Shown here: positions 26,423 to 34,258 of the stretch, piece after piece | How positions within the stretch are numbered: the first letter of the stretch is position 1 | Layout: each line of letters opens with the position of its first letter | NCBI RefSeq assembly: GCF_002879645.1 | Contig: NZ_PNRE01000098.1 | Span: forward strand, 1 to 34,772 | DNA length: 34,772 nt | Source: Halomonas heilongjiangensis | GTDB lineage: Bacteria; Pseudomonadota; Gammaproteobacteria; Pseudomonadales; Halomonadaceae | Direction: 5' to 3' | Program-made: the position numbers and the translations under genes | The notes under the pieces: model-generated | What the model saw: only the letters and a program-made list of their open reading frames with translations | The model's database searches: none | What the model was told of the DNA's origin: nothing

Positions 26423-27334
26423 TCACTCCTTGAGTTCACGGGACTGGTAGCGATGGAAGAGCGCGATGGGGATCAACAGCAGCGCCAGCATCACCATGGC
26501 CAGCGACGAGGCCACCGGCCAGTCGCGGTTGTTGAAGAACTCCTCCCATAGCACCTTGCCGATCATCAGCGTATCGGGGCCGCCCAGCAGCTCGGGGATC
26601 ACGTACTCCCCCACCGCTGGAATGAACACCAGCATGGAGCCGGCGATGATCCCGCCCTTGGAGAGCGGCAGGGTCACCCTGAGGAAGGTATTGAGGCTCC
26701 GCGAACCGAGATCCGAGGCGGCCTCCAGCAGGGAGCCGTCGAGGCGGGTCAGGTTGGCGTAGAGCGGCAGCACCATGAAGGGCAAATAGGCGTAGACGAT
26801 GCCGAGGATCACCGCGAAGTTGGTGTTCATCATGCGGATCGGCGTGTCGATCAGCCCGGCCCAGAGCAGCAGGTTGTTGACCAGCCCGTTGTTGCTGAGG
26901 ATCCCCATCCAGGCATAGACCCGGATCAGGAAGGAGGTCCAGGAGGGCAGCATCACCAGCAGCAGCAGCACCAGCTGCCAGTGGGCCGGGGCCCGGGCCA
27001 TGGCATAGGCCATGGGGTAGCCGATCAGCAGGCAGGCCAGGGTCGAGACGAAGGCGATCTTCAGCGAGCCCCAGTAGGCCGACACATAGAGGCTGTCGGA
27101 CATCAGGAAGAGGTAGTTGCCGAAGGTCACCACCAGGCTCAGGGTCTCGGCGCCAACATCCACCATGGCGCTGTAGGGCGGAATGGCGATGGCCGCCTCG
27201 GAGAGGCTGATCTTGAGCACGATGCCGAAGGGCAGCAGGAAGAACAGGGTCAGCCATAGCAGGGGCACGGCGATGACCCAGCCGCGACGGGGCTTGAGCC
27301 ACCGCCGCAGGCGTTGCGAAGTCAGGGCAGGCAT
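26423..27334 (-). CDS. potH: Putrescine ABC transporter permease PotH
   Basis: A 303-residue permease (E. coli PotH is about 317). The first membrane segment follows a basic start (SQRLRRWLKPRRGW). The EAA loop is LLEAASDLGSRSLNTFLRVTLP, and the C-terminal region GPDTLMIGKVLWEEFFNNRDWP is typical of PotB/PotH. The ATG at 27334 is preferred over the longer frame to 27418 because GGAG lies seven bases upstream and the extension has no homologous character. It is 52 bases after potG and directly before potI. Confidence 0.93.
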   Translation of the reverse strand: MPALTSQRLRRWLKPRRGWVIAVPLLWLTLFFLLPFGIVLKISLSEAAIAIPPYSAMVDVGAETLSLVVTFGNYLFLMSDSLYVSAYWGSLKIAFVSTLACLLIGYPMAYAMARAPAHWQLVLLLLVMLPSWTSFLIRVYAWMGILSNNGLVNNLLLWAGLIDTPIRMMNTNFAVILGIVYAYLPFMVLPLYANLTRLDGSLLEAASDLGSRSLNTFLRVTLPLSKGGIIAGSMLVFIPAVGEYVIPELLGGPDTLMIGKVLWEEFFNNRDWPVASSLAMVMLALLLIPIALFHRYQSRELKE

Positions 27335-27386
27335 AAGTCGTCTCCGATCGGGAGCGGGGAATCCAGGGTCGGCGAGGCGCGCAGGG

Positions 27387-28568
27387 CTAGTCACGCAAGA
27401 CGACGGCGCTGCGTTCATCCCAGTGGATATAGACCGTATCGCCCCAACTGGGACGCTCGCTGCGGCGGGTGGTATTGGCCCGGCTCACCTTGACCAGATG
27501 GCCCTGCTCGGTGCGCACATAGTAGACCGAGAGCCCGCCCAGGTAGGCGATATCCTCCACCGTGCCGGCGGCCCAGTTGAAGTCGCCCTCGGGCCGCTCA
27601 CGACTCAGCAGGGTCTTCTCCGGGCGCACCGCCACCCAGACGCCGCGCTCGTCGGCGGGGGTGCTGATGCCGTGATCGATGCGGATACGCCGCCCCAGCT
27701 CGGGGCTGTCGATGATGCAATGATCCGCCTCGTCCACCACGATCTCCCCGGCGAAGAGGTTCACGGTACCGACGAACTCCGCCACCATGCGATTGGCCGG
27801 GCTCTCGTAGACGTCCATGGGCGAGCCCACCTGGACGATCCAGCCGTCGGACATGATCGCCACCCGGTCGGCCATGGTCATGGCCTCCTCCTGGTCGTGG
27901 GTGACCATGATGCAGGTCACCCCGACCCGCTCGAGGATCTCCACCACCTCGAGCTGCATCTCGGTGCGCAGCTTCTTGTCCAGGGCGCCCATGGGCTCGT
28001 CGAGCAGCAGCAGGCTGGGGCGCTTGGCCAGGGAGCGGGCCAGGGCCACGCGCTGGCGCTGGCCACCGGAGAGCTGGTGGGGCTTGCGCTTGGCGAAACC
28101 CTCCATATGCACCAGCTTGAGCATCTCGGCGACCCGCTCGCGAATCTCCGCCTTGGGCAGCTTGTCCTGCTTGAGGCCGAACGCGATGTTCTCGGCCACC
28201 GTCATATGCGGGAAGAGCGCATAGGACTGGAACATCATGTTGATGGCCCGCTCGTAGGGGGGCGTGCGGGAGATGTCCTGCCCCTCCAGCAGGATCTGTC
28301 CCTCGCTGGGTTTCTCGAAGCCGGCCAGCATGCGCAGCAGCGTCGACTTGCCGGAGCCGGAGCCCCCCAGCAGGGCGAAGATCTCGCCGCGGCGAATGGT
28401 CAGGTTGACGTTATCCACCGCCAGCACCTCGTCGAAGCGCTTGCTGACGCGGCGGATCTCCATCAACGTCTCCTTCAGGACACGCGAACTCTTGCCCGAT
28501 GACGGCGTGGTCTCTCTCGCCGGATGCACCTGGGCTGGGGTATCGGCCAGGGTCATGGGTTGGGTCAT
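27387..28568 (-). CDS. potG: Putrescine ABC transporter ATPase PotG
   Basis: A 393-residue ABC ATPase (E. coli PotG is about 377). All nucleotide-binding motifs are present: Walker A GGSGSGKST (68-76), Q-loop MMFQSYALFPHMTV, signature LSGGQRQR (166-173), Walker B LLLLDEP (186-192) and the switch His in VTHDQEEAM. A C-terminal TOBE-type regulatory domain follows. The N-terminal 35 residues before the first strand are longer than usual and Pro/Thr-rich; a second ATG at 28556 is an alternative start. GGAG lies nine bases before 28568. It energises import through PotH and PotI. Confidence 0.93.
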   Translation of the reverse strand: MTQPMTLADTPAQVHPARETTPSSGKSSRVLKETLMEIRRVSKRFDEVLAVDNVNLTIRRGEIFALLGGSGSGKSTLLRMLAGFEKPSEGQILLEGQDISRTPPYERAINMMFQSYALFPHMTVAENIAFGLKQDKLPKAEIRERVAEMLKLVHMEGFAKRKPHQLSGGQRQRVALARSLAKRPSLLLLDEPMGALDKKLRTEMQLEVVEILERVGVTCIMVTHDQEEAMTMADRVAIMSDGWIVQVGSPMDVYESPANRMVAEFVGTVNLFAGEIVVDEADHCIIDSPELGRRIRIDHGISTPADERGVWVAVRPEKTLLSRERPEGDFNWAAGTVEDIAYLGGLSVYYVRTEQGHLVKVSRANTTRRSERPSWGDTVYIHWDERSAVVLRD

Positions 28569-28604
28569 TGCACTAGTCTCCAGGACATCCGCGAAGGGAA
28601 AGCG

Positions 28605-28632
28605 GCCGCCCCTCGCATGGCGAAGGGGCGGC
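28605..28632 (-). other. Intercistronic stem-loop between potF and potG
   Basis: GCCGCCCCT (28605-28613) and AGGGGCGGC (28624-28632) pair perfectly. The loop adds CGC-3-GCG, giving an almost continuous 12-bp stem with one bulged base. It fills the 71-base gap between the potF stop and potG start and has no T-run. Such hairpins after a binding-protein gene usually protect the upstream mRNA and raise binding-protein level over the membrane components. Confidence 0.6.
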
Positions 28633-28639
28633 GCGCCGA

Positions 28640-29743
28640 TCAGTTGCCGGACTTGACCCGGTTCCAGGTGCGGGTGATGACCCGCTGGGCGGCGAGCGGC
28701 TTGGCCTTGGCCACGAACAGCTTCTCCATCACCTCCTCGGTGGGATAGATGGAGGCATCGTTCAGGATCTCCTCGGGCAGGTAGTCGTTGGCCGCCCGGT
28801 TGGGGTTGGCGAAGAGCACGTACTCGGTGATGCCGGCGGCGATCTCCGGTTCGAGGATAAAGTTGATAAAGGCGTGGGCGTTCTCCGGGTTGGGCGCATC
28901 GGCGGGGATAGCCATCAGGTCGAACCACAGCGCCGCCCCTTCCCTGGGAATGGTATAGGCGATCTCGTGACCGTTGCCGGCCTCCTCGGCACGGTCGGCG
29001 GCCTGGAAGATATCGCCGGAATAGCCGGCGGCCACGCAGAGGTCGCCATTGGCCAGGTCGGAGATATAGCGGGAGGAGTGGAAGTAGGTGATATGTTCGC
29101 GCACCGCGGCGATGGCATCGCCGGCCTGGGCAATATCATCGGCGTCGGTGCTATGGGGATCGAGCCCCAGGTAGGCCATCGCCGCCGGCAGCATCTCGTC
29201 CCCGGAGTCGAGCATGGAGATGCCGCAACCCGCCGCGTGCAGGGCCCCGGTAACCTCGGGGTCGAAGAGCAGCGCCCAGGAGTCCAGCGGGGCGTCCTCG
29301 CCAAGGATGTCCTGGAGGCGTCCCGCGTTGTAGCCGATGCCGTTGGTGCCCCACATATAGGGGATAGAGTAGTGGTTGCCTGGATCGACGTTCTCCAGCT
29401 GTGCGAGCAGGGCCGGGTCCAGGTTGGCGATATTGGGCAGCTTGTCGTGGTCGAGCTCGCCATAGACGCCGGCGGCCATCTGACGCACCAGGTAGTGGTT
29501 GGAGGGGATCACCACGTCATAGCCGGAACGCCCGGAGAGCAGCGCCGCCTCCAGTACCTCGTTGCTGTCGTAGACGTCGTAGACCACCTCGATGCCGGTC
29601 TCGGCGGTGAAGCGCTCCAGGGTGTCCTCGGCGATATAGTCGGACCAGTTGTAGACCCGTACCTCATTGGCCTGGGCGGCCGCGGCGGCCAGGGTCAGGG
29701 AGGCCGCGGCAACGGCCAGGGACAGCTTGCGTTGGTAGGACAT
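28640..29743 (-). CDS. potF: Periplasmic putrescine-binding protein PotF
   Basis: A 367-residue solute-binding protein (E. coli PotF is about 370). It begins with a signal peptide: basic MSYQRK, an Ala-rich core, and probable cleavage after AQA at residue 25. The mature protein starts NEVRVYNWSDYIAEDTLERF, the classic PotD/PotF opening, and contains YDVVIPSNHYLVRQM and MWGTNGIGYN as in polyamine-binding proteins. It captures putrescine in the periplasm for PotGHI. The ATG at 29743 has GAGGTG five bases upstream. Spermidine binding cannot be excluded from sequence alone; neighbours favour putrescine. Confidence 0.93.
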   Translation of the reverse strand: MSYQRKLSLAVAAASLTLAAAAAQANEVRVYNWSDYIAEDTLERFTAETGIEVVYDVYDSNEVLEAALLSGRSGYDVVIPSNHYLVRQMAAGVYGELDHDKLPNIANLDPALLAQLENVDPGNHYSIPYMWGTNGIGYNAGRLQDILGEDAPLDSWALLFDPEVTGALHAAGCGISMLDSGDEMLPAAMAYLGLDPHSTDADDIAQAGDAIAAVREHITYFHSSRYISDLANGDLCVAAGYSGDIFQAADRAEEAGNGHEIAYTIPREGAALWFDLMAIPADAPNPENAHAFINFILEPEIAAGITEYVLFANPNRAANDYLPEEILNDASIYPTEEVMEKLFVAKAKPLAAQRVITRTWNRVKSGN

Positions 29744-29781
29744 CTTGGCACCTCTATGTCGTTGTTGTTGGATCAGAAAAG

Positions 29782-29848
29782 CCGACACCCCAGCCTGTCC
29801 GGAGCGTCCCGCGGCGGTCTCAACGGGACGGCCCCCGGCGCGGCCGGG
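29782..29848 (-). other. Hairpins in the puuA-potF gap
   Basis: In this 107-base gap, CGTCCCG (29805-29811) pairs with CGGGACG (29824-29830), and CCCGG (29834-29838) with CCGGG (29844-29848). A bulged stem further on (about 29782-29802) is followed on the minus strand by TTTT. Together they could attenuate or process the mRNA between the catabolic and transport parts of the operon. Individually they are modest. Confidence 0.4.
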
Positions 29849-29850
29849 CC

Positions 29851-31197
29851 TTACACGCTAAGCAGCAGGAACTCCCGCTCCCAGGAGCTGATTACCCGCT
29901 TGAAGTTTTCGTTCTCGACCCGCTTCACCGCCACATAGCCGGTGACGAACTTGCTGCCCAGGTAGGTCGCAAGCTCCTCGCAGTGCTCCATGCGCTCCAG
30001 CGCCATCTCCAAGGTGAAGGGCAGGCGCAGGTTGCGCCGCTCGAAGGCCCGCCCCTGCACCGGCGCCGAGGGATTGATCTTGCGCCTCATGCCCATATAG
30101 CCGCACAGCAGGCTCGCGGCGATGGCCAGGTAGGCATTGGCGTCGGCCCCCGGCAGACGATTCTCCACCCGCCGGTTCTGGGCACTGGAATCGGGCACCC
30201 GCAGCCCGCAGGTGCGGTTCTCCTCGCCCCACTCCACGTTCACCGGTGCCGAGGTATCGGGCAGGAAGCGGCGGAAGGAGTTGACGTTGGGCGCCATCAG
30301 CGGCAGCGCCTCGGGAATGTACTTCTGCAGCCCGCCGATATGGTGCAGGAACAGCTGGCTCATGGTGCCGTCGTCGTTGGAGAAGACGCTGCGCCCGCTC
30401 TCTGCATCCAGCACGCTCTGGTGGATGTGCATGGCGCTGCCCGGCTCGTTGGTCACCGGCTTGGCCATGAAGGTGGCGGCCACGTCGTGCTTGAGCGCCG
30501 CCTCGCGCATGGTGCGCTTGAACAGGAACACCTGGTCGGCCAGGGAGAGCGGGTCGCCGTGACGGAAGTTGATCTCCATCTGGGCGGTGCCCTCCTCGTG
30601 GATCAGGGTATCGATGTCGAGCCCCTGGGCCTCGCACCAGTCGTACATGTCCTCGAACAGCGGATCGAACTCGTTGGCCGCGTCGATGGAGAACGACTGG
30701 CGGCCGGTCTCCTGGCGGCCGGAGCGGCCGATGGGCGGCTGCAGCGGCAGGTCCGGGTCCTCGCAGCGCTTGGTCAGGTAGAACTCCATTTCCGGTGCCA
30801 CCACCGGCTTCCAGCCCTGCTCGGCATAGAGCGCCAGCACCTTCTTGAGCTGGTTGCGCGCCGAGAGCTCGATGGGGTTGCCCAACTTGTCGTAGCAGTC
30901 GTGGATCACCTGGGCGGTGGGTTCCAGCGCCCAGGGCACCGGGTAGGCGGCGCCCGAATCGGGCTTGCAGATCATGTCGATGTCGGCGGGGTCGAGCAGC
31001 GAGTAGTAGATGTCGTCCTCGACGTAGTCGCCGGTCACCGATTGCAGCAGCACGCTCTCCGGCAGGCGCATGCCCTTCTCGGCGACGAACTTGGAAACCG
31101 GGGTGATCTTGCCGCGGGCGATGCCGGTGATGTCGCTGACCAGGCACTCCACCTCGGTGATGTGTCGCTCCTTCAGCCAGCTTTCCAGGTCTTTCAT
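29851..31197 (-). CDS. puuA: Gamma-glutamylputrescine synthetase
   Basis: A 448-residue type I glutamine-synthetase-fold ligase (E. coli PuuA is 472). It has PEMEFYL (135-141), GTAQMEIN (203-210), the PGSAMHIHQSV loop (252-262) and RVPDSSAQNRRVENRLPGADANAY, close to the PuuA pattern as I know it. It joins glutamate to putrescine with ATP, the first step of the Puu pathway, in the cytoplasm. It is the second gene of the operon, 51 bases after puuB and upstream of the putrescine importer, so uptake and first modification are produced together. GAGGT lies four bases before the ATG. This is the better PuuA candidate of the two synthetases in the window. Confidence 0.92.
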   Translation of the reverse strand: MKDLESWLKERHITEVECLVSDITGIARGKITPVSKFVAEKGMRLPESVLLQSVTGDYVEDDIYYSLLDPADIDMICKPDSGAAYPVPWALEPTAQVIHDCYDKLGNPIELSARNQLKKVLALYAEQGWKPVVAPEMEFYLTKRCEDPDLPLQPPIGRSGRQETGRQSFSIDAANEFDPLFEDMYDWCEAQGLDIDTLIHEEGTAQMEINFRHGDPLSLADQVFLFKRTMREAALKHDVAATFMAKPVTNEPGSAMHIHQSVLDAESGRSVFSNDDGTMSQLFLHHIGGLQKYIPEALPLMAPNVNSFRRFLPDTSAPVNVEWGEENRTCGLRVPDSSAQNRRVENRLPGADANAYLAIAASLLCGYMGMRRKINPSAPVQGRAFERRNLRLPFTLEMALERMEHCEELATYLGSKFVTGYVAVKRVENENFKRVISSWEREFLLLSV

Positions 31198-31248
31198 GGG
31201 AACCTCGTGTCATGCCCGTGTCGGGCGCATTCGTAGCCCCGGGACCGC

Positions 31249-32568
31249 TCAGAGCCGGTCGCGCAGCTTGTAGAAGGTGGTGGCCAGCAGCAGCAGCGGC
31301 GTGCGCAGTCGCTCGCCGCCGGGAAACCGGCGGTGCGGCATGGCGGCGAAGACGTCGAAGCGTTCGCTCTGCCCGGCTACCGACTCGGCCATCAGCTTGC
31401 CGGCCAGCCCCGCCAGGGCCATGCCGTGGCCGGAGTAGCCCTGGGCATAGTAGAGATTGTCGTCCAGCCGACCGAAGTCCGGCGCCCGATTGAGGGTGAT
31501 GGCCACCTCGCCGCCCCAGCGGTAGTCGATGCGCACGCCGCGCAGCACCGGGAAGAGCCCGGCGATCTTGGCATCCATGCGGGCCTGCAACCCCCGCGGC
31601 TCGCGACCGGTGTAGCTCACCTCACCGCCGTAGAGCAACCGCCGGTCGGCGGAGAGGCGATAGTAGTCGAGCACGAAGTTGGCGTCGGACAGCGCATCGT
31701 TGCGGGGCAGCACCCGTTCAGCCTGTGCGACCGACAGCGGCTCGGTGGCGATGATGTAGTTGGCGGCGCGCATGATGCGCCCGGAAAGCTCGGGGATCAG
31801 GCCGTTCTGGAAAGCGTTGGTGCCCATCACCACGAAGTCGGCGGTCACGCGACCGCCCGGGGTGACGACCGAGGCGGGCTTGCCGCGGCGGATCTCGACC
31901 GCGGGGCTGCCCTGGTGGATGACCACCCCGGCCCGGCGGGCGGCCCGGGCCAGGCCCAGGGTGTAGTTGAGCGGGTGCAGGTGGCCGCCCTCGCTCTCGA
32001 ACAGCGCCCCGGGGTAGGCATCGGTGACCACGTGCGCGCGCAGGGCGTCGCCCGCGAGCCAGGCGAGCGCCCGATAGTCGTAGTCGCGGGCCAGGCGGTC
32101 GCGAAAGGCCTGCAGCTCGCGGACATGACGCGGCCTGACCGCGGCGTGCAGGTAGCCCCAGGCGAGCTCGCAGGGGATGGCATGGCGGTCGATCAGCTCG
32201 GCGGTCAGCCGCACCGCCTCGCGGCTCATCCCCCAGACCTCCCGGGCGCGCGCGAGGCCGAGCACCTGCTCCACGGTGGCGATATCGGTGCCGAGCCCCG
32301 GCAGGATCTGCCCGCCGCTGCGGCCGGAGGCGCCATGGCCGATCTCGGCCGCCTCCAGCAGCACCACCGAGTAGCCGCGCTCGGCGAGGTGCAGGGCCGC
32401 CGAACAACCGGTGACGCCACCGCCGATCACGCAGACATCGGCGCGCACCTCCCCCGCCAGCGGCGGGCAGTCGCCGGGCTGGATGGCCACCTCGGGGTCA
32501 ATGGAGTCGCGGTACCAGGAGGCGACCCGCAGGGACGCGAGGGGCGAGGAAGGAACCTGTGCCGTCAT
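31249..32568 (-). CDS. puuB: Gamma-glutamylputrescine oxidase
   Basis: A 439-residue DAO-family flavoprotein (E. coli PuuB is about 426). The FAD-binding motif DVCVIGGGVTGCSAALHL is at about 44-61, followed by GHGASGRSGGQILPGLG, EGGHLHPLNYTLG and the C-terminal YYAQGYSGHGMA. It oxidises gamma-glutamylputrescine to gamma-glutamyl-gamma-aminobutyraldehyde with release of ammonia and H2O2. It is the first gene of the puuB-puuA-potFGHI operon; the aldehyde would go to a PuuC copy encoded more than 20 kb away in this window. The Shine-Dalgarno is weak (GAGCG about ten bases upstream). It is related to but distinct from the copy at 24104-25396. Confidence 0.9.
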   Translation of the reverse strand: MTAQVPSSPLASLRVASWYRDSIDPEVAIQPGDCPPLAGEVRADVCVIGGGVTGCSAALHLAERGYSVVLLEAAEIGHGASGRSGGQILPGLGTDIATVEQVLGLARAREVWGMSREAVRLTAELIDRHAIPCELAWGYLHAAVRPRHVRELQAFRDRLARDYDYRALAWLAGDALRAHVVTDAYPGALFESEGGHLHPLNYTLGLARAARRAGVVIHQGSPAVEIRRGKPASVVTPGGRVTADFVVMGTNAFQNGLIPELSGRIMRAANYIIATEPLSVAQAERVLPRNDALSDANFVLDYYRLSADRRLLYGGEVSYTGREPRGLQARMDAKIAGLFPVLRGVRIDYRWGGEVAITLNRAPDFGRLDDNLYYAQGYSGHGMALAGLAGKLMAESVAGQSERFDVFAAMPHRRFPGGERLRTPLLLLATTFYKLRDRL

Positions 32569-32807
32569 GCGCGCAGCGCTCGTTGTTATTGGTGATGTCC
32601 TCAGTTTGACACCAGCCGCCCCCGGGATGTCAAGTATTCAATAACAACTACCATGACGACCCGGTGAGAGACCGAGCTCCGACGCGCCCCCATTCCGCGC
32701 GAAAAACGGCTCCTCAAGGGGTAACGGGTGTCGCTGAGATGGCCGGAAGAGCGGCGACGCCGGCGACCATGTCGTCAAGAATAGGCCATCAACGGTGTCG
32801 CCTGCTC
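32569..32807. promoter_or_regulatory. Upstream region of the puu-pot operon with nested inverted repeats
   Basis: This 239-base region lies between the moeB stop and the puuB start, both on the minus strand. GTTGTTATTG (32582-32591) and CAATAACAAC (32639-32648) form a perfect 10-bp inverted repeat 47 bases apart. Inside it, TTGACA (32606-32611) and TGTCAA (32628-32633) form a second one. The TTGACA read on the minus strand could be a -35 box, but no good -10 follows at 16-18 bases. The arrangement suggests an operator that can be looped or bound by a multimer. The rest holds no clear gene. Confidence 0.5.
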
Positions 32808-33548
32808 TCAGCCACAGACCGGGCAGGCCGGGTCCTTCGGCACCCGGAAATGGCGCCACTGACCGGTGAGGCCGTCGAAGGTGGAAAGCCCGCCGTGGGG
32901 CGTGCCGGCCCCGCTGAGCAGCTTGATCGCCTCGAGCGCCTGGAAGCAGCCGATCAGCCCGACCAGCGGCGCCACCACCCCGTTCTCGGCACAGCGCAGT
33001 TCCTCGTCATCGCCCCCGGGCGGATAGAGACAAGCGTAGCAGGGACATTCGGGATCCCGGGGATCGAACACCGCCAGCTGGCCCGAGAAGCGGATCGCCG
33101 CCCCCGAGACCAGCGGCACCCCGGCGGCCCGGCAGGCGGCGTTGATGGCATAACGGCTCGAGAAGCGGTCGGTGCAGTCGAGCACCACGTCGGCCTCGCC
33201 CACCGCCCGCGTCAGCGCCTCGCCCTCCAGGTGCGAGGTCAGGGTGGCGACCTCGCAGCCCGGGTTGAGGGCCAGTGCCGCCTCCCGGGCCGAGGCCGCC
33301 TTGTTGCGGCCGATGTCGGCCTGGCCGTGGGCGATCTGGCGCTGCAGGTTCGAGAGTTCGACCTCGTCGGCGTCGGCCAGGGTCAGCCGGCCCACCCCGG
33401 CGGCGGCGAGATAGAGCGCCACCGGCGAGCCCAGCCCGCCGGCGCCGACCACCAGGGCACGCCCGGCGAGCAGCCGCTCCTGGCCGGCGATGTCGATCTG
33501 CTCGAGCATGATCTGGCGGCTGTAGCGCAGCAGGTCGTCGTCATTCAT
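32808..33548 (-). CDS. moeB: Molybdopterin-synthase adenylyltransferase (ThiF/MoeB family)
   Basis: A 246-residue E1-like adenylyltransferase (E. coli MoeB is 249). It has the nucleotide-binding VVGAGGLGSPVALYLA (33-48), LSNLQRQ, DCTDRFSSRYAIN (124-136) and VSGAAIRFSGQ. The zinc-site cysteine pairs are Cys170/Cys173 (CPCYAC) and Cys242/Cys245 at the C-terminus. It activates the MoaD C-terminus for molybdenum cofactor synthesis; a ThiF-like role in thiamine synthesis is the alternative. The start at 33548 aligns with E. coli MoeB; an upstream ATG at 33572 would add eight residues. It follows lrp by about 30 bases on the same strand. prmC and moeB are usual neighbours in gammaproteobacteria, with lrp placed between them here. 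Confidence 0.88.
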   Translation of the reverse strand: MNDDDLLRYSRQIMLEQIDIAGQERLLAGRALVVGAGGLGSPVALYLAAAGVGRLTLADADEVELSNLQRQIAHGQADIGRNKAASAREAALALNPGCEVATLTSHLEGEALTRAVGEADVVLDCTDRFSSRYAINAACRAAGVPLVSGAAIRFSGQLAVFDPRDPECPCYACLYPPGGDDEELRCAENGVVAPLVGLIGCFQALEAIKLLSGAGTPHGGLSTFDGLTGQWRHFRVPKDPACPVCG

Positions 33549-33578
33549 GGTCGCGTGGGCTCCGTCGGGCATGGCGAA

Positions 33579-34079
33579 TCACTTGTCCTCGAACTCCTCG
33601 ATGTCGGGCACATGCAGCGAGAAGTCCTCCTTGACCTCCTCCATCACCACGTAGCTCTTCGACTCCTTGACCCCGGGCAGGGTCAGCACCACGTCGCCGA
33701 GCAGCTGGCGATAGGCGGACATCTCGGGGATGCGGCACTTGAGAATGTAGTCGAACTGTCCCGAGACCAGGTGGCACTCCTGGATCTGCGGCAGCTTGGC
33801 CACGGCGCGGCGAAACTCGTCGAACACCGCCGGCGACTGGGTCTCGAGGCTGATCTCCACGAAGACCAGCAGGTTGGCCTTGAGTGCCCGGGGGTCGAGC
33901 ACCGCCTTGTAGCCGCGGATGATCCCCGCCCGCTCCAGGCGCTTGACGCGCTCCAGGCAGGGCGTGGTGGAGAGTCCTACCTGGGATGCCAGGTCGACAT
34001 AGGAGATACGGGCGTTCTCCTGCAGACAGCGCAGGATCTTGAGGTCGATGCGGTCGAGCGAGCGGGTCTTGGCTTTCAT
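33579..34079 (-). CDS. lrp: Leucine-responsive regulatory protein (Lrp/AsnC family)
   Basis: A 166-residue regulator very close to E. coli Lrp (164). The N-terminal helix-turn-helix, LDRIDLKILRCLQENARIS then VDLASQVGLSTTPCLERVKRL, is followed by the linker GYKAVLDP. The RAM/ligand domain has LLVFVEISLETQSP, ECHLVSGQFDYILKCRIPEMSAYR and LPGVKESKSYVVMEEVKE, all standard Lrp landmarks. It is a global regulator of amino acid and nitrogen genes and may influence the polyamine operons. It lies between prmC and moeB, 179 bases after prmC, so it has its own promoter region. The Shine-Dalgarno is poor. Confidence 0.93.
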   Translation of the reverse strand: MKAKTRSLDRIDLKILRCLQENARISYVDLASQVGLSTTPCLERVKRLERAGIIRGYKAVLDPRALKANLLVFVEISLETQSPAVFDEFRRAVAKLPQIQECHLVSGQFDYILKCRIPEMSAYRQLLGDVVLTLPGVKESKSYVVMEEVKEDFSLHVPDIEEFEDK

Positions 34080-34197
34080 TGTCGTATGGCACGCCGGTCG
34101 AGGGTGGCTGACACGCCGCCATGGCAGGCGAATCGACTGAAAATCACCATATCGATGGCGACTCCCCAGTGTTCGGTCACGTAATCACGGCAGCATC

Positions 34198-34212
34198 TGG
34201 AAATTTTTCCTG
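34198..34212. promoter_or_regulatory. Lrp-box-like sequence upstream of lrp
   Basis: The 15 bases TGGAAATTTTTCCTG match the E. coli Lrp consensus YAGHAWATTWTDCTR at 12 of 15 positions by my count, and stand out as AT-rich in a GC-rich region. They lie about 120 bases upstream of the lrp start, where autoregulatory sites are common. Prediction only. Confidence 0.4.
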
Positions 34213-34258
34213 CCACAAGATGTACCACAGGGGGCCGCGCGGCTCCAGTGCCACACCG

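Noticed and set aside
32640..32807. Possible moeB terminator (GCCGG/CCGGC pair and a later TTTTT run)
   Set aside because: The stem and the T-run are separated by unpaired sequence, so they do not form an intrinsic terminator.
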